Source of the DNA: Marsupella aquatica
Taxonomy: Eukaryota > Marchantiophyta
Assembly (NCBI GenBank): GCA_973895155.1
Contig: OZ316899.1
Span: forward strand, 2,418,001-2,482,000
Direction of reading: 5' to 3'
DNA length: 64,000 nucleotides
The number at the start of each line of letters is the position of its first letter. Positions within the stretch are counted from its first letter, which is position 1. The notes under the pieces were generated by a model. It saw only the letters and a program-made list of their open reading frames with translations, had not been told where the DNA came from and did not search any database. Shown piece after piece: positions 33,602-44,269 of the stretch. The position numbers were made by a program, and so were the translations under genes.

Positions 33602-35878
33602 GATTACAACGGTCCCAAGTACAGATGGCATTCTCCGATTGGACTTTCGCCAAAGATGCAAAATCTCTGGAGAGAGCCTGGCGTTTGATGCTAGAGGTTG
33701 CCAATGAAAATGGTTTACAGGATGTTACAATTTGGGGATTCATGGCGGACAATGCTCAGGCTGGTTGGAATGTTGTTCAAAATGTGTTCTTTGACGGTGT
33801 ACCCGACCCAGAGTGAGAAAGATCAGATGCCTTTCATTTTTTCCAATCTTTTCATCATCATTCTCGAGAAGGTGTGAAAGAGGGAAATCACGGAGAGCAC
33901 AAGGAGATGTGAGATCGTCTTCGGAACGCGCCAACTTTCTTGAAAGCATATCGAATCTCAAGGGAAATCGATGACTGGTGGAGGTCTGGCAATTGTCACT
34001 CAGGCAAACTTCGGATGTTGCAAGGGTGGCTGTCTTGGTGGGTTGTCCAATGGAGACAATGGGGGAACTTCATAAGACTGGTGAGTTATACACTGCTCTA
34101 GGATGCATGTTCCCATTAATAGCACTCGACGCTAGTGAAGCATGTGTGAGACATAAGAGTTCCTTATCCGCAAGAGTAGCGCTGAGCGCTAATAATCCGT
34201 TTGGACTATGAGTGATGTAAGGACTACCTTTATTTTGTGTTCAATGGTACTTTACATGGAAATATCATCATCAGTTTATTAGCGTCTGGCGCTACTGTTA
34301 TTTCCATTGTGTTGCCACTTTTGTGTGCAATTTCTCACATGTACGAAACCCTTGCGTGCAATGTTTCAGAGCAAGAGTGTCGAAGAAGTTGGGATGATTC
34401 CTAATTGTACTGGTTTGGAATCTAGGCATGTTGGAATGAAAGCATGGCAACAGAAAAAAGGTTGGTCTGTTTGAAGGATGCAAAATGGACCAAAATAGAG
34501 CGGTTGCTCAAATTGCTGCTTATACTGCATACAAAAGGGGAGTGAGCAGAGGAACTGGCCCAACTATTTTTGAGCTTGCCTTCAGATCGGCGGACCTGGC
34601 GGGGTCACCGCGTCTCTTTGAGGAAGCCACCAATCTCCTCCTGTCGAACGCTGCTGAGTTTGATTTGGAAAGAAGCGTTCCATTGAATGGTGATGTTGTA
34701 ACTCGATCGGTGAAACAAAAAGGACATGCAACTGGGAACGTCTCGGCAGAAGACTCGCACAAGCATGATACCATCCTTGTTACTTCACCAAATACAAAAG
34801 GTTTGAAAAGGAGAAACCTGCATTCCACTGATTTCAAGAAAATATCGGTGGAATTGATGCGGTCCATAATTTGTCAGAAAGCAATGCTTCTGAGGAAGTT
34901 GTGGTCATTGACACACCTTTGCGTCGAGCAACGAGATCCTCTATCCCACTAGTGACCCCTGCAAGACCTGTCGAGATTGCATATTGTCATTCAATTTCCC
35001 CAATGGAAAGTGAAGTACCTCTTGGTGCCTGGTAGTTGCATCGGACCTCAAAACGGGGTGCGGGTCCAGTGTGTAACGGAACCCTTGGATGGGGAGGGAG
35101 TCGTGATGAATGTCAAAATCAAGTAAAGAAGGTAGGCCTTCCGAATCCAGATGGTGTTGTTGCAATTTCCGTGAGAGGATGCAGAATGTTCAGGGGGCAA
35201 CCTTATAACGATCAGATATGGTTTTGCCCCAACAACCACTGTCACCAAAGCACAACAAGGAGAGGAGTCTCGAACATTCCCAATGTTCCTTTACATCTCC
35301 CAATTGCCAGAGGGACCAATCTTTCTGGAGCAGAGATTCAATTTTTGAAAGAACAAGGACTTATTCTCTTCGAAGGCCGTGGAGATGAAATCGAAGCACC
35401 GTTGCCTTCTGCGTTACGGATTGATGTCAATCTTTTCCCGGAGAGGATCAACCTAACTGACCCATCTGCGAGGTGCGCTTCAAGGAACGAGAAGAAATGC
35501 TTGCAAAGAGTGCATCTTACCCAAAGACATTTGAAGAGAATTGAAGCCTCTGAAAAAGAAGTCATGAGCGTCATTGGAGAGAGAGAGATCACGAGTGGAA
35601 ATGCGTCGGGGAAACAGTTTTGTATCCGGACCCATGAACATGAGAGATCAGTTGCCTCTTATTGGGTTCAGATATGTTGTTTCCCATGTTGCTCTTGCGA
35701 GGATTTCTACCGTCGGCATACTTATCGGAAGCCTTACATGCCTTGCAAACATGTGTATTGGGTGTTCAAGAATGTGTTCAAACTGGATGTGCTCGATTTG
35801 ACATTATGTAGCCAGCCAATTCTAACGTTGGGAGAAGTCCGTTACATACTTGATAGGCAGTTGGGAATGAGAATGTAG
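33602..35878 (+). pseudogene. MULE-type transposase with SWIM zinc finger
   Basis: The core exon (33602-34100) has the WGFMADNAQAGWNVV block with an Asp of the catalytic triad, then HFFQSFHHHSREG and WLSWWVVQWRQWG, open apart from TGA at 33814 and 33910, the second at a likely Trp. A gap holding three palindromes follows. The second exon (34485 on) carries a GPTIFELA block and an EDSHKHDTILVTS block. Then come GLPNPDG, IWFCPNNHCH near 35220, and the SWIM finger CSCEDFYRR...CKHVYWVFKNVF at 35690-35790, with a stop at 35878. It appears head to head with the methyltransferase gene. It would bind the ends of the element and cut DNA; the paralogue at 8.7-10.66 kb confirms the exons. Confidence 0.75.
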
Positions 35879-35970
35879 ATTGTTGCTTTATCGTTGAACA
35901 GCTACAATTGTAGTTTGTCTTTTCTAACGGGCAGAAGTGTGAGTTCTTAAAGTGTTGTTTTTTTAGTATA

Positions 35971-36003
35971 ATACAATACTAGCGCCCGGCGCTAGTATTG
36001 TAT
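35971..36003. repeat. Perfect 33-bp hairpin after the SWIM gene
   Basis: The last palindrome copy is extended to two 15-base arms (ATACAATACTAGCGC and its exact inverse) around CCG. It lies 93 bp after the transposase stop codon and about 165 bp before the terminal tandem array. It could fold in RNA as a 3' structure or act as a protein-binding site in DNA. Confidence 0.85.
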
Positions 36004-36168
36004 GACTTTGTTTCGACTTCATATTTTGTTGCAATATATTGGAGTCCTTGTGTGAAATCGTCAAGAAATTTCCTCTGATGTTGTACAATGGTGGGACCCA
36101 CCATAATATTGTCCGCACAATTATTGCATATATGGACGCTACATACCCTGAAGAGAAGAAACTAAAAT

Positions 36169-36301
36169 GCATACAAGAAAAAAAATACTCATACAAGAAA
36201 ACAGAAACTCGTACGAGTAAATAGATATGCTCATACGAGGAACTTGTTTACTCGTACGAGACAAAATTTTGCTTGTACGAGGAAAAATTGGCTCGTATGA
36301 G
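36169..36301. repeat. Subterminal CTCGTACGAG tandem array
   Basis: Seven copies of a 10-bp palindrome start at 36169, 36188, 36208, 36230, 36251, 36272 and 36292, a period of 19-22 bp. Two are perfect CTCGTACGAG; the others carry transitions. A single related copy (CTCATACCAG) lies at 28048 near the other end. Clustered short motifs near the ends are typical transposase-binding regions of plant DNA transposons. Confidence 0.85.
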
Positions 36302-36305
36302 AATA

Positions 36306-37487
36306 TCTATTTACTATTTGCTAGCACGGTGGTTATACCCTGATACGTGAGGTACCCCAACCTTACAAACGTTTCTTCCGTCATGATATTGACTCTTGAT
36401 CCCCCGTCTATGAGGACCATCTTGATAGTACAGCCCTTGACTTTGATCGAGATGTCCGAGGCTCCCAGGTCTTTGCAAATCATATTACAGTCCGCAGTAC
36501 CTACACGGGGTAGCCTTCTCCTCCTCCGACCAGTGAGTTGCTCCCTAAGTTGTTGCCGGTACTGTGAATTGTTTTGGAGTAGTTGTCCAACTGTCGCTAT
36601 GACGGGGCAACTTTTCACATCTTGTTGAATGTTGTACTCTCCCTTCTTTTCCTCCGTTGGTTGCAATTTTGCCTTGGCCTCCCGCTTCTCTTGCTCTTCT
36701 TGTTGGGAGGCTTTGGTTGCTTTAAGGTCCTTATCAATGGCCTTCTAGTACTTTTGTGCTTCGTACGCCTCCAACTGTTGCTTCACCAATTCTTCAATAC
36801 AAGGGTAAAATAGCTTCAGATCATCTCGGCGGTAGTCGTCATCTTTCTCGAGTGGAATCTCTACCGTGGGTTGTACTGGTTCGGTGTCCTGCTTCTTGCG
36901 ACATTTTTCTTCCTGCTTCTCTTGCTTGCATTTGGCCCTTGTCAAGACGCGGTAGCATTCGGGTTCATCGGAAGGGGATGGATGTTTTGTTACATTGACC
37001 AGGTTGACCCATTTGGTTGTGTCATCTCACCACTCCACATCCACCATCTACACCACCGCATCGCTTGGGGACGGTCCTAGTTGTGCTGGTTGAGTTAGCC
37101 CGGGCCGCTATTACCAGTGGGCAATTAGCTGTAGAATGAGCTTTGGTCTTACACACTTGGCACAATGGCATGCCTCCGCCATCTACTTGTCATCTTTGCT
37201 TGGTGCATTCTTTGGCAAAGTGTCCGGGCTTCTCACAGTTGTAACAAACAGGGGATCACCAAATCCCAAGTTTTGGAGGGATGCTCGGATTACTGATAAC
37301 TTGCAATGGCCGACCATTATTAGGGTATGGGTACGCTATCCTCCCAACTAAACTGGGACCTCCCGTGGAGATCTGATACACAGAGTCTGTGGGGTCCTCA
37401 AAGAAGTACTCAGTGGACTCAGGCTCTGGGCCCGGACTGTCAACATCATCCAACTCCACCTGATGGACGCAATTCTTCCATCTTGGG
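36306..37487 (-). pseudogene. Gypsy gag zinc knuckles and protease start
   Basis: Minus strand: an acidic, Pro-rich gag segment from 37459 (DDVDSPGPEPES), after one stop a zinc knuckle CYNCEKPGHFAKEC near 37235, and a second knuckle-like CQVCKTKAHSTANC near 37155. A Lys/Glu-rich linker follows. The protease starts with VLIDGGSRVNIMTEE near 36410: the DSG/DTG triad reads DGG. It breaks off at LANSK at the right end of the DNA transposon; protease continues at 28015. In order and strand it fits between the gag block at 57.6-59.3 kb and the RT at 26.6-28.0 kb. Confidence 0.75.
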
Positions 37488-37488
37488 C

Positions 37489-38432
37489 ATTCAGTCGCGG
37501 AACTTGACTACCTTAACACTTAGCTCCGGCGTTGCTGACTCCGACGCCGAGCTCCCTTATGGTCCAGGCCCGAATAGGCCATCCGGAGAGGACTTAGCAT
37601 GTGGAGACTTGTGGGCAATGAGACGTGGCACTCGCGAAGGCAGGAGCCAAGCTGGTGATACACACTAAGGACTTAGGCAAGCTGAGAGCTGGTCGGGTCA
37701 AGGGGAAAGGGGCCAGACTCAAGGTTGACCGTCTGGGTCCCCGGATAGACTTTGAGTTATTGGGCTTGAGTGTGAGCTCCTCTTGGGCCCAAGGTCAATG
37801 GAGTTGACGCCATGGGCAACAGACGCTTGGGGCGTGAGTTATGGCCCAATCCGGGTTTGGCCGATTGGGTATCTCGAGCGACAATGAGACCTGAGGGCCT
37901 AGGCATGAGCACTGGGTCGGCCCAATCACAACAGGGTAAGGCACTCCGCTTGCGGACGCTAACAAGAAAGTTATGGGCGTTGCCAGTTGGTGGCGCGCCC
38001 AGTATGCGCGATAGGATCCGGGTTTGAGGCCAAATGTTTAGGGACCAAAGCTGGTCCGGGGGTGGCAGGTCTCCAGAAGCATATATGAGGGGGGAGTGGT
38101 GTCTCCGTGGGGCCAAGGGCGAGCCGAAGTCGTGAGCCGCGACAATCGCGACACTAAGGGAAAGCGCCAAACGGAAACGACGATATCTTCCCAACGGGAA
38201 GTCCGTTGGAGGACTTCTTCGATGCGTTGGAACGATCTCAAGGAGGGCTACATCCTCCTGAGATCAGCTGGGTCTGAAAGCGCCATGGGTTCTCAAGGTT
38301 TGTGGGTGTTAGCTCGCCCGCTTGCCAAATCCTGTCAAACAGCAGCCAAGCCACGTTCAGTCTCCCAAGGGAGCTTGCATTGGGGAGGCAAGGCCAAGTA
38401 GGCGTGGACGTTGAGTTCCAAGGTCACTCATT
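37489..38432 (+). mobile_element. Partial LTR of the chromovirus family
   Basis: It begins TCGCGGAACTTGACTACC and follows the LTRs at 46488 and 53981 for about 940 bp, including the CATATATGAG TATA-like region near 38080 and the AACGGGAAGTCCGTT block. Similarity stops near 38432, so the last third of the LTR is absent. It is the leftmost copy of the family and abuts the split gag of the minus-strand gypsy. Confidence 0.8.
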
Positions 38433-38632
38433 GGATGGGGATGCTACTTTGTGAGGTGTATTTGAGGCCTAGGCTTCAGAAAGTAAAGTGTTTGAGTTTG
38501 GGCCCCAAATTGTGTTTATCACTCGTCTGGATCGCAGCCAAAAACAGTTCATTTTCCCAAGGTGACCCTTGCATTCAGTCCACGCGACATTGGCAAACAT
38601 ACTAGGGATACCTTGGGGCAATTATACAAGAT

Positions 38633-39744
38633 GGGTGATAGCAACGAGATTGATCGGATTTCCCGCATTGTCATGACGATGATGCGGAGTATAAGGAAGA
38701 GATCAAAGCTGAGAAGGAAAACAGAGATGCGGCAGAACAACCCGTTGTCTCCAAGAGGTGTTGAAGGTAAAAGGGCAGTTTGATGGGAGGAACGTAACAA
38801 GTTATCTAAAGAGTTACCAGACAGAAGCAGCTGTCTACAAGTTCAATGAGGATACAGCCATGAAGGAGTTCCTGGTTCTGGTGGAGCCAGAGCTAACCTC
38901 CATGGTAAAGTTGATCATTGATTCGGCTGAGAATTGGGATGATTTTGATTCCAGGATGAAGGAGGAGTTCCAAGCTGAGGATGCTGATAGAGTCACTCAA
39001 GCCACGTTTCTTGATTGGGTGAATGATCGTAATAAGAAGCTAAAGGGTCCGCAAGAGTTGTTGAGGGAATTCAAGCGTAAGGTGTCCCAGTTACCAAAGA
39101 GGTATGTTGGGATCATTGAGATGCAATGCTCCACTCTCTTCTTGAGAGTAGCGGATGAGGATCTCAGAGAGGAATTGGAAAATGCAATGGAGTTATTGGA
39201 GCCGACTAGGGTGACCTTGTCGAATGATTGGAACCAAGTGGAGAAGGCGGTGTCAAAAGTGAGCAATCGGCACCGGAGGCGAGAGTTGGACAAGGAAGCC
39301 ACGACTCATGAGTTGAAGGTGCCTGAACGGTTGTTGGCTAAGGCAAAACGAGAACTAGCCAAGGAGGAAGTGTTGCCGGTAATAGATGATCTTGCGGAAA
39401 TGATGCAGAACTTGAAAATCCTGATTGCACATTTGGCTGAGAAGCCAAAGGCTAGAAGCGTCCCTGAGAGGAGACAAGAGACCCAGAGCTGGCCATGTAT
39501 GTGGTGCGACAATAAGGACCATGACACGAGGGAATGTCAGGATCTGAAGGAAGCAGCTGATAAGGAGTTGGTCAAGTTCACCGGAGAGATTGGCCAAAAG
39601 AAGATATCATTTCCGGACAATGAAGAGCCGATTCCTTCAATTCAAACAAGAGAGGGATGGAGGCATTGGCCGAGAGGCGGGCTGGCAAGAGAAGTGGAGA
39701 GGCATCCTGTGATGTCGTGCCAGGATCACGAAGTACTTAGTTAA
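38633..39744 (+). pseudogene. Gypsy gag with CCHC-like knuckle
   Basis: The start MGDSNEIDRISRI is in a different frame from the body, with a frameshift near 38757. The body (328 codons) has the gag fold blocks (VTSYLKSYQTEAAVYKF, WDDFDSRMKEEFQ, LLREFKRKVSQL) and a knuckle CMWCDNKDHDTREC at about 39500. Gag forms the particle that packages element RNA. The protein breaks off at 39744, and protease and RT of similar type reappear from about 44.6 kb. Confidence 0.75.
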
Positions 39745-40057
39745 GCCTAAAATAATGGCTAAATAAAGATTAGGTAGATATAATTAGGGAGGAATAAAGA
39801 TCGAAGCCGATTGCAATATGTTCAAGGGAAATTGTGATGGGATCGGATCCAACGGTCGTGATTAAATGGGATTAGGGTTATGACCTAATCGGGGCTTGAT
39901 CAGGTAAGCCATCAGGAGGCGGCTTTGTAGGGAGGGGACCGACACTCTGTACACTTGTGCAATTGCTTGTTCGATCAACCTAGGGAGGTGGAATCAGCTG
40001 CCGATCGATCGGGGGAGGTGATTTGGGAAATTGCGCAAGTTCTTGACATTCGGTGGA

Positions 40058-43000
40058 ATGAACACGGTGAATCAGGCAAGGAAGTTTTGGGGTTGTTTGC
40101 TTGAAGAAGCAAGGCAGCTGATACCTACGTATGAAGACGTTGAGCCGGAGCGCGCAGCCAGAGAACGAGCGGAGCTTGCGCGATTGTGGGGAATTCACAA
40201 ATCGGCATTCGTAGATACGGAGGAGGTGTTGGAAAAGTTCTCGTGAACACCCACCAGTGCGGAGCTTGACGAATTGCTAATTCGGGAGAATAAGGTCGTG
40301 GGGATCAGGGAGGCAATCAAGAACGTCGGGCAACCACTTTGGGAATTGAAGGGTCACACTGCGAAGTGGACGAAGGTAGCTATTCTTGGGGAGTATTCAG
40401 GCGCTGAAGAGATGAAGCGCAAGGGAGGTTCGGCATCTGCAACTCCAGCAAAGCAAACTAGGTAGGAGAGACCAATCAAGATGGAATCCGGGCCAATTAG
40501 AGATCGGGCTGTAGAAGATAAAAACATGACAGGGTGGGCGAACAGGTTACCTGCCAATTTACAATTACAGTTCGCAAGAGATGAGGATGAGGTCTTCAGT
40601 GCCATTCAAGATAATAAATATGCAGGATATATGAATGACACTGGGTTGGAGGGCTTTGTCAGGTTGTCCTGGAGAATGGTAGACATACCGGATGAGGATC
40701 TGTTGGACTTCGTGGGATGTTGGGAGGCTTCTTCCAACACAACGCTGCTGTATGGAAAGGTGTTCGAATTAACACCTACGCTTATCGAAGCCGTGTTCGC
40801 TTTACCAACAGGAAGGAAGACAAAGGTGGAGCAGAGGAAGACGTTGCCAGACGACCAGTTCAGGTCATTTCCAGGGCCTTCCACTAAGAATGGGTTTTTC
40901 AGGAATCAATGTACCAACCCACATATAGGGCAGCTGATTGATTTCCTGAGAGTCTATCTCTTAATGCAGTTGAAGAAGGCATTAAACAAAGAGAAGTAGA
41001 GCATTGGGGAGGGAGCGATATCCAGACTAGGGTACCATCTGCAATTACTTTGCCGATATGCAAGAAGCCAGTCTTTTGCACCAGTGTTTCCTATACAGGA
41101 GCGGATGCAGATCACTGCACCACTTGAGGAGGTGGAGGAGGACGAGGAGCCTCTAAACATACGACGCCACGGGAGGAGGTCGACAACACAGGCAACACGA
41201 GAACGGGAGCATTCCCCTATCAAGGAGCCAGAGGTAGTAACATATGATGTAGTGAGAAATCCGTTACGCCGGCCTACTCGCAATAATCCATATGCAGGCA
41301 TCCAGTTGGTCGAGAGGAAGATGACTGCCAAAGAGAGAAAGAAATATGATGAGCGAATGGATTCGGAGACAAATGAGGAGGTAAGCCAAGGCCAGGAGAG
41401 GCCGGTAGTAAAAGCTTCTAACAGAGCCCAAGTGAACGGACCCGTGGAGGAAGGTCAACCAGCAGCAGCCCAACAATTTTCAGAGGAAGAGATCGGGGGC
41501 TTTGGAGGAGAGGCCGGCATGTTAGGTAGTTAGGTTAATGTGGATGATTACGACAATGACTATGTCGATCACGGGGAGAGGCCGGTACTAGGAGTTAGAA
41601 CGATGGGAAGGTTTTGTAGAAGACTTCCCGCGGTCTTCTATGGCAAACCGGAGGACCAGAAAATGCCAGAATCTCCTCCACCAGATGTGACGCCATTGGA
41701 ATTCGACAAGATGAAGGAAGTTGAAGCCGGGCTACATGAGAAGATTAAGGAGTGGGGGGCCCGGAATGCAGAACACGAATGCCAGCTACCAGGAGGAGAG
41801 TGGCCGGAAGGAATAAGACGGCTTAGTGAGAGGCAAGCCGAACCTCTCACTGACTTCGATCAATTACGGGCAGAAGCTTGGGAGAGACGACCTCGATGGT
41901 AGTTGCCAGTATCACCTGGGAGGTCAAACTATGCAAGAAATCGGGCTAAGGAGTATGGAGTCATGTGTGGAGTCTTAGCCTTAGAAATCTTCGGCAACTA
42001 GTTGGAATCCGGGCCATTTCTTAGAAAGGAAATGGCTGATCAGACGAGACTGGAGGAGGCAATGACATTGGAGTGACTGAAGAAGGAGGAACTGTTTGCT
42101 CGGCTTCGCTCCATGGAGGCCAAAGTTGCTAAGACAAAGTCTGGTCAACCAACTCAGTAGGATCTCTTGGCTAAGCAGCAGGAATTGGAAGTGGCAAACA
42201 ATCAATTGGAAAACTACCAATTGGATAACCAGCAGATCAAGGAAAAGTTGACGAAGATAGAGCTGGAGTTAGCCGATTCAAAAGCAGAAGTACAGGGTTT
42301 AAATCGCCAAGTTGAGTGGCTCAGAAAGACGGCTAAGGAGCAGGCCACCCAGAGCAAGAAGGCCTTGGCAGAAGCCCAAAGGAAGTATGATAAGTTACTC
42401 GACCGGTTGGAGGCCATGCGTGAGAAGCATGATGACACCATGTGCACGGCGGCCAATGATCACCTAAACCTGGTTCAGCAGATACGCAAGGAGCTTCAGG
42501 AGGAGCTAACTAGGACAAAGCAGGCATGGACGAACAAGGTCACAAAACTGGAAGGTATCAACGACTCCTTGAAAGCAGCCGTAGATAAGCAAGAGTTGGA
42601 GATCGTGCAGATCTTAAATGAGGAGCTGAAGATGGCCAGGGCCAAGATACTACGGCTTAACGATGAAGTTGGAGACGTATCTCAGGAATTGGAGGAGGCC
42701 AAGGATAAGATGATCGGGTTGCAGAGGCGTGCCGACAATCAAATGCAGAAATTGAAGAAGTATGCCAAAGCAGGATATGGGTCACCAACTGAAAGGCTTC
42801 CCATCAGTAGTATGGTAGGCGGAAATATAGTGAAGCCAAAGCCGAAGCCAAGCTCCTTGTTGTCAAGCGTGACTGGGGCAAAGCCATGCAGTTGGTGGCA
42901 GACTTGGCAAAGACGTTCATGGGGCTAGGCGATAATAAAGTTAAGGCCCTTAAAGCCACTCCGGAGGAAGTCGAGAGCATGGCCGCTCACATTTGTGGTA

Positions 43001-43344
43001 CTGTGGCCCTGAAGGCAGCTGTGGTAGAGGTAAGTACTGCGGATCAACTTGGAGTTGCGGTAACAGGTTTAGACGATGGTATTGCTTCTATGGACGCACA
43101 GACCGTGAAGCCGTGGGTTATCAAGACCGAGCGCATCGGGGAAAAGGCTTGGATTGAGGAAGTTAAGGCAAAGGCTCTCCAAGCCGTTTCCCAGGAGGAT
43201 GCGGATGCGGATGCCGATGCCGAGACCGAGGCCGGGGCCGACAAACCAGAACCCGAAGTCGAGGAAGCCGAAGGGGTCAGGCCGGGGCCAATGGCAGGAG
43301 AAGGTGCAGAGTCGGAAGATTCGGACTTACCCCCGATCATCTGA
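40058..43344 (+). pseudogene. Gag-like protein with long coiled coil
   Basis: Several frames form one large product. An N-terminal helical part (40058-40246) is followed by a conserved domain at 40600-40800 (YAGYMNDTGLEGFVRLSW, LLYGKVFELT, VFALPTGRK), basic and acidic linkers, then a heptad-rich coiled coil at 42167-42760 (LTKIELELADSKAEVQ) and a C-terminal helix (MQLVADLAKTFMGLG). It ends in an Asp/Ala/Glu-rich tail (DADADADAETEAG) at 43344. The conserved domain matches the gag of the minus-strand element at 58.6-59.2 kb. It is probably a structural gag of a gypsy lineage; in-frame stops are present. Confidence 0.6.
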
Positions 43345-44260
43345 CAATTAAGGAGGGCCAGTCATCGGTTGGAAGGAGGACGTGGCGGCAGGAGAAGGGC
43401 TTGGGCCAGAAGGGCGCGGCCGTTGTAGGATGGGACAGGGCAAGTAGCGCCCTGTCGGCTTAGGTAGTAGCAGATGCTCGGTTCACACAGGGTTCCGGGC
43501 TATTCAAGTTTTTAGGTGATAGTTTTTTGGTAGGATTATCGCGGTGGTAGGCCGTGTGTGGTGGTTAGGATTTCCGTTGTTTTTCCCTGGACACGCTGCA
43601 AGGATAAAAACCTGGGCAGCGTGGCTTCGAGGGCTTTTTCTTAATCAAGGCTTTAGTGTTAATCTGTATTGTTGTGAGCACAGGAAGCTCTCGGCTAAAT
43701 CTAGACCGCAAGGTATCAGTAAACCACCAGTTTCCTTGGATTTCTGAGCAATTGTTTGAATTGAGTTGGCCTCGTTGCATAGTTCGCAGATTCTTGCCAT
43801 CCAAGAAGTTGAATGTTATGATATCTGTTGCTTGATCAATTTGAGTCAGATAGGGTGAACTGTTGAGCAAAATACAATCGCATTGTCTTGATTGGAGACT
43901 GCCCAATCAAACTCTGAGAGAAAAGTGAGGATTGAGAGTGTTAGTCGGTGAAGTGTGGGTTGAGTCAGTCTGAAAAAGACCTTCAGCCGGCTTAAGAAAT
44001 TAAGCCGTAGAGGTACATTCCGGGGGCGGAATACAAATATACCTGAAGAAGTTAAAGAGGAATTAGGTGTCTCAGTTGTGCACAATTCACAAGCCCAGTG
44101 AAAGAATCGGTCCGGTAAGTGTGGATTGAAGGAGAGTATCGCATTTCCAAGCCGAATAGCTGCCATAAGGCAAGAGGACGGACATAAACAAGTGGTTTAT
44201 GATCGGTTGAGGGTAGTTCTTGGGGTTAGAGGTCTTGGGATACGTGCCACACATCCTCTT
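43345..44260. other. LTR-like or leader DNA without genes
   Basis: No gene. It starts GC-rich, becomes AT-rich and contains at 44015 a block (GGCGGAATANAAATATACC) shared with 26229. It may be an LTR plus leader separating two gypsy coding regions, but no second copy fixes its ends. Confidence 0.35.
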
Positions 44261-44269
44261 CACATGTGG

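Larger units (their letters stand above)
28146..35994. repeat. Nine dispersed TAGCGC-NNN-GCGCTA palindromes
   Basis: Fifteen-bp sites at 28146, 30220, 30293, 31100, 32547, 34120, 34177, 34280 and 35980. All have 6-bp inverted arms around a 3-bp centre (TGG, TTG, CGG, CAG, CGG, TCG, TGA, CTG, CCG). Six have perfect arms; 28146, 34120 and 34280 have transitions. All lie in introns or outside genes: none is in a coding block. I saw no copies outside the transposon. Confidence 0.9.
28016..36305. mobile_element. MULE/SWIM DNA transposon with ParB-methyltransferase gene
   Basis: About 8.3 kb interrupt the gypsy protease coding region. The block contains a minus-strand ParB-like plus N6/N4 methyltransferase gene and a plus-strand MULE-type transposase with SWIM finger, apparently head to head, plus nine 15-bp palindromes and a palindromic tandem array at the right end. 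The ends show a weak inverted similarity: ACAAATAGCAAACAG at 28020 against the reverse complement of CTATTTACTATTTG near 36305, each followed inward by a CTCATAC-AG motif. The flanks share about 40 bp of diverged protease sequence, so a clean target duplication is not visible and the ends are uncertain by tens of bases. Confidence 0.65.

Noticed and set aside
33220-33752. N-terminal extension of the methyltransferase gene upstream of 33212
   Set aside because: The minus frame is open but its upper part is the complement of the transposase core. The region between may hold a promoter, so I started the gene at the Met at 33212.
35971-36003. Bacterial-type intrinsic terminator
   Set aside because: No U-run follows and the context is eukaryotic.
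36169-36301. CRISPR-like array of short palindromic repeats
   Set aside because: The units are 10-bp palindromes with ~10-bp similar spacers, the period is ~20 bp, and the context is a plant transposon end without cas genes.
27975-36350. The ~40-bp direct repeat around the transposon as target duplication
   Set aside because: It is too long and too diverged (about three quarters identical) for a MULE duplication of about 9 bp. It is homologous protease sequence on both sides.
43044-43340. Minus-strand Ser/Ala-rich protein
   Set aside because: It is the complement of the acidic DADADAD tail of the plus-strand gag-like protein.
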